Shown here in pieces: positions 63,441 to 64,000 of a stretch of DNA of 64,000 nucleotides. The translations under genes and the position numbers were made by a program. Location: NCBI RefSeq assembly GCF_018314255.1, contig NZ_CP073066.1:930001-994000 (forward strand). The letters are read 5' to 3'. Positions within the stretch are counted from its first letter, which is position 1; the number at the start of each line of letters is the position of its first letter. This stretch comes from Lentilactobacillus buchneri (GTDB lineage: Bacteria > Bacillota > Bacilli > Lactobacillales > Lactobacillaceae). Below the pieces are notes generated by a model. That model was given only the letters and a program-made list of their open reading frames with translations. It made no database searches and was not told the DNA's origin.

Positions 63441-64000
63441 ATGAATAATCTCGAGCGAAAAGCCAAACATCTGCTGTATCACCCGGACGTTCCGGAATTA
63501 ATGGATCGACAACAGGAATACCTGGAGAAATTGTATTCATTTAACATGACATCCCCAAAAGAAACCGACAAACGCAATCAGTTGCTGACTGAAATGTGCG
63601 CGGAAGTCGGCGAAAACTGCTACATTGAACCGCCCATGCACGCTAACTGGGGCGCTCACCATCTTCATTTAGGCAATGATGTGTACATCAATTTCAACTT
63701 AACCTTGGTGGACGATGATGACATCACCATTGGCAATCACTGTATGATCGGCCCCAACGTGGTAATGAGCACTGCTGGGCATCCGGTCCTGCCGATTCTG
63801 AGGAAAAACGGTTACCAATATAATTTCCCAATCACCATAAAAGATAACGTCTGGATCGGCTCCGGTGTCCAAATCTTACCAGGAGTCACCATTGGCAGCA
63901 ATACCGTCATCGGTGCCGGCAGCGTGGTGACCAAAGATATTCCCGATAATGTTGTCGCATATGGTAATCCTTGTCGGGTGGCCCGATCGATTAACGATCA
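63441..64000 (+). CDS. maa: Sugar O-acetyltransferase (maltose/galactoside acetyltransferase type), 3' part cut
   Basis: 187 codons to the window edge. Left-handed parallel beta-helix repeats (ITIGNHCMIGPNVVMS, GVTIGSNTVIGAGSVVTKD) and the LacA/Maa N-terminal segment (MNNLERKAKHLLYHPD). Acetyl-CoA-dependent acetylation of sugars. ATG after aaaggaggg. Probably almost complete. Confidence 0.85.
   Translation, partial: MNNLERKAKHLLYHPDVPELMDRQQEYLEKLYSFNMTSPKETDKRNQLLTEMCAEVGENCYIEPPMHANWGAHHLHLGNDVYINFNLTLVDDDDITIGNHCMIGPNVVMSTAGHPVLPILRKNGYQYNFPITIKDNVWIGSGVQILPGVTIGSNTVIGAGSVVTKDIPDNVVAYGNPCRVARSIND

Overview
The window looks like a chromosome segment of a low-to-mid GC lactic acid bacterium of the Lactobacillaceae. 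Evidence: strong GGAGG ribosome binding sites, many TTG starts, IS30 and ISL3 elements, L- and D-2-hydroxyacid dehydrogenases of the hydroxyisocaproate type, PyrR-type attenuators, and many small secreted proteins. A Lentilactobacillus-like species is my guess. There is no rRNA, tRNA or CRISPR array in the window, so the genus cannot be proved from it.

Layout. 1-7.6 kb: truncated IS30, DegV protein, GalR/LacI regulator divergent from phosphoglucomutase, two paralogous secreted proteins, a CPBP protease and a lipoprotein. 7.7-15.2 kb: exonuclease III, an intact IS30, secreted proteins, a permease gene split by an amber codon, and glutathione peroxidase. 15.4-17 kb: a HEPN-type Abi protein followed by two tandem small RNA genes and then a block of covarying hairpin repeats. 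17-25 kb: an ABC exporter lacking its Walker B segment, lipoate ligase, a NimA-like flavoprotein, glutathione reductase and ISL3. 25-37 kb: a 2-keto acid/2-hydroxy acid locus (aminotransferase, D-hydroxyacid dehydrogenase, two L-hydroxyacid dehydrogenases), menaquinone genes menG and menA, and an oligopeptide-binding lipoprotein. 37-41.6 kb: serC-serA, hicAB, an SMR exporter and a Nudix hydrolase. 41.7-48.7 kb: pyrBC divergent from carAB. 49-52 kb: two mazEF-type toxin-antitoxin loci (one toxin broken) and signal peptidase I. 52-57.4 kb: a cluster of small or broken secreted-protein genes containing the second identical IS30. 57.4-64 kb: PTS IIC-like permease, second DegV, a large membrane-anchored protein, an MFS exporter and the start of a sugar O-acetyltransferase.

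The most notable signal is regulatory. The aminotransferase/D-hydroxyacid dehydrogenase operon is preceded by a promoter, a translated 21-codon leader containing the run YYFWFF, and five RNA segments that can switch between an antiterminator and a terminator. The serC-serA operon has the same layout with a 22-codon leader containing SSSWS. A third small ORF with a Met/Cys run (MMCCSMC), a consensus promoter and a downstream terminator precedes the oppA-like gene. Together these suggest that this lineage uses trp-operon-style, ribosome-mediated attenuation for amino-acid metabolism, where T-boxes would usually be expected in Firmicutes.

The second notable signal is the HEPN Abi protein with two paralogous downstream RNAs, which resembles an RNA-antitoxin arrangement. 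The window also carries an unusual number of damaged genes: in-frame stops, homopolymer frameshifts, internal deletions and an IS insertion.
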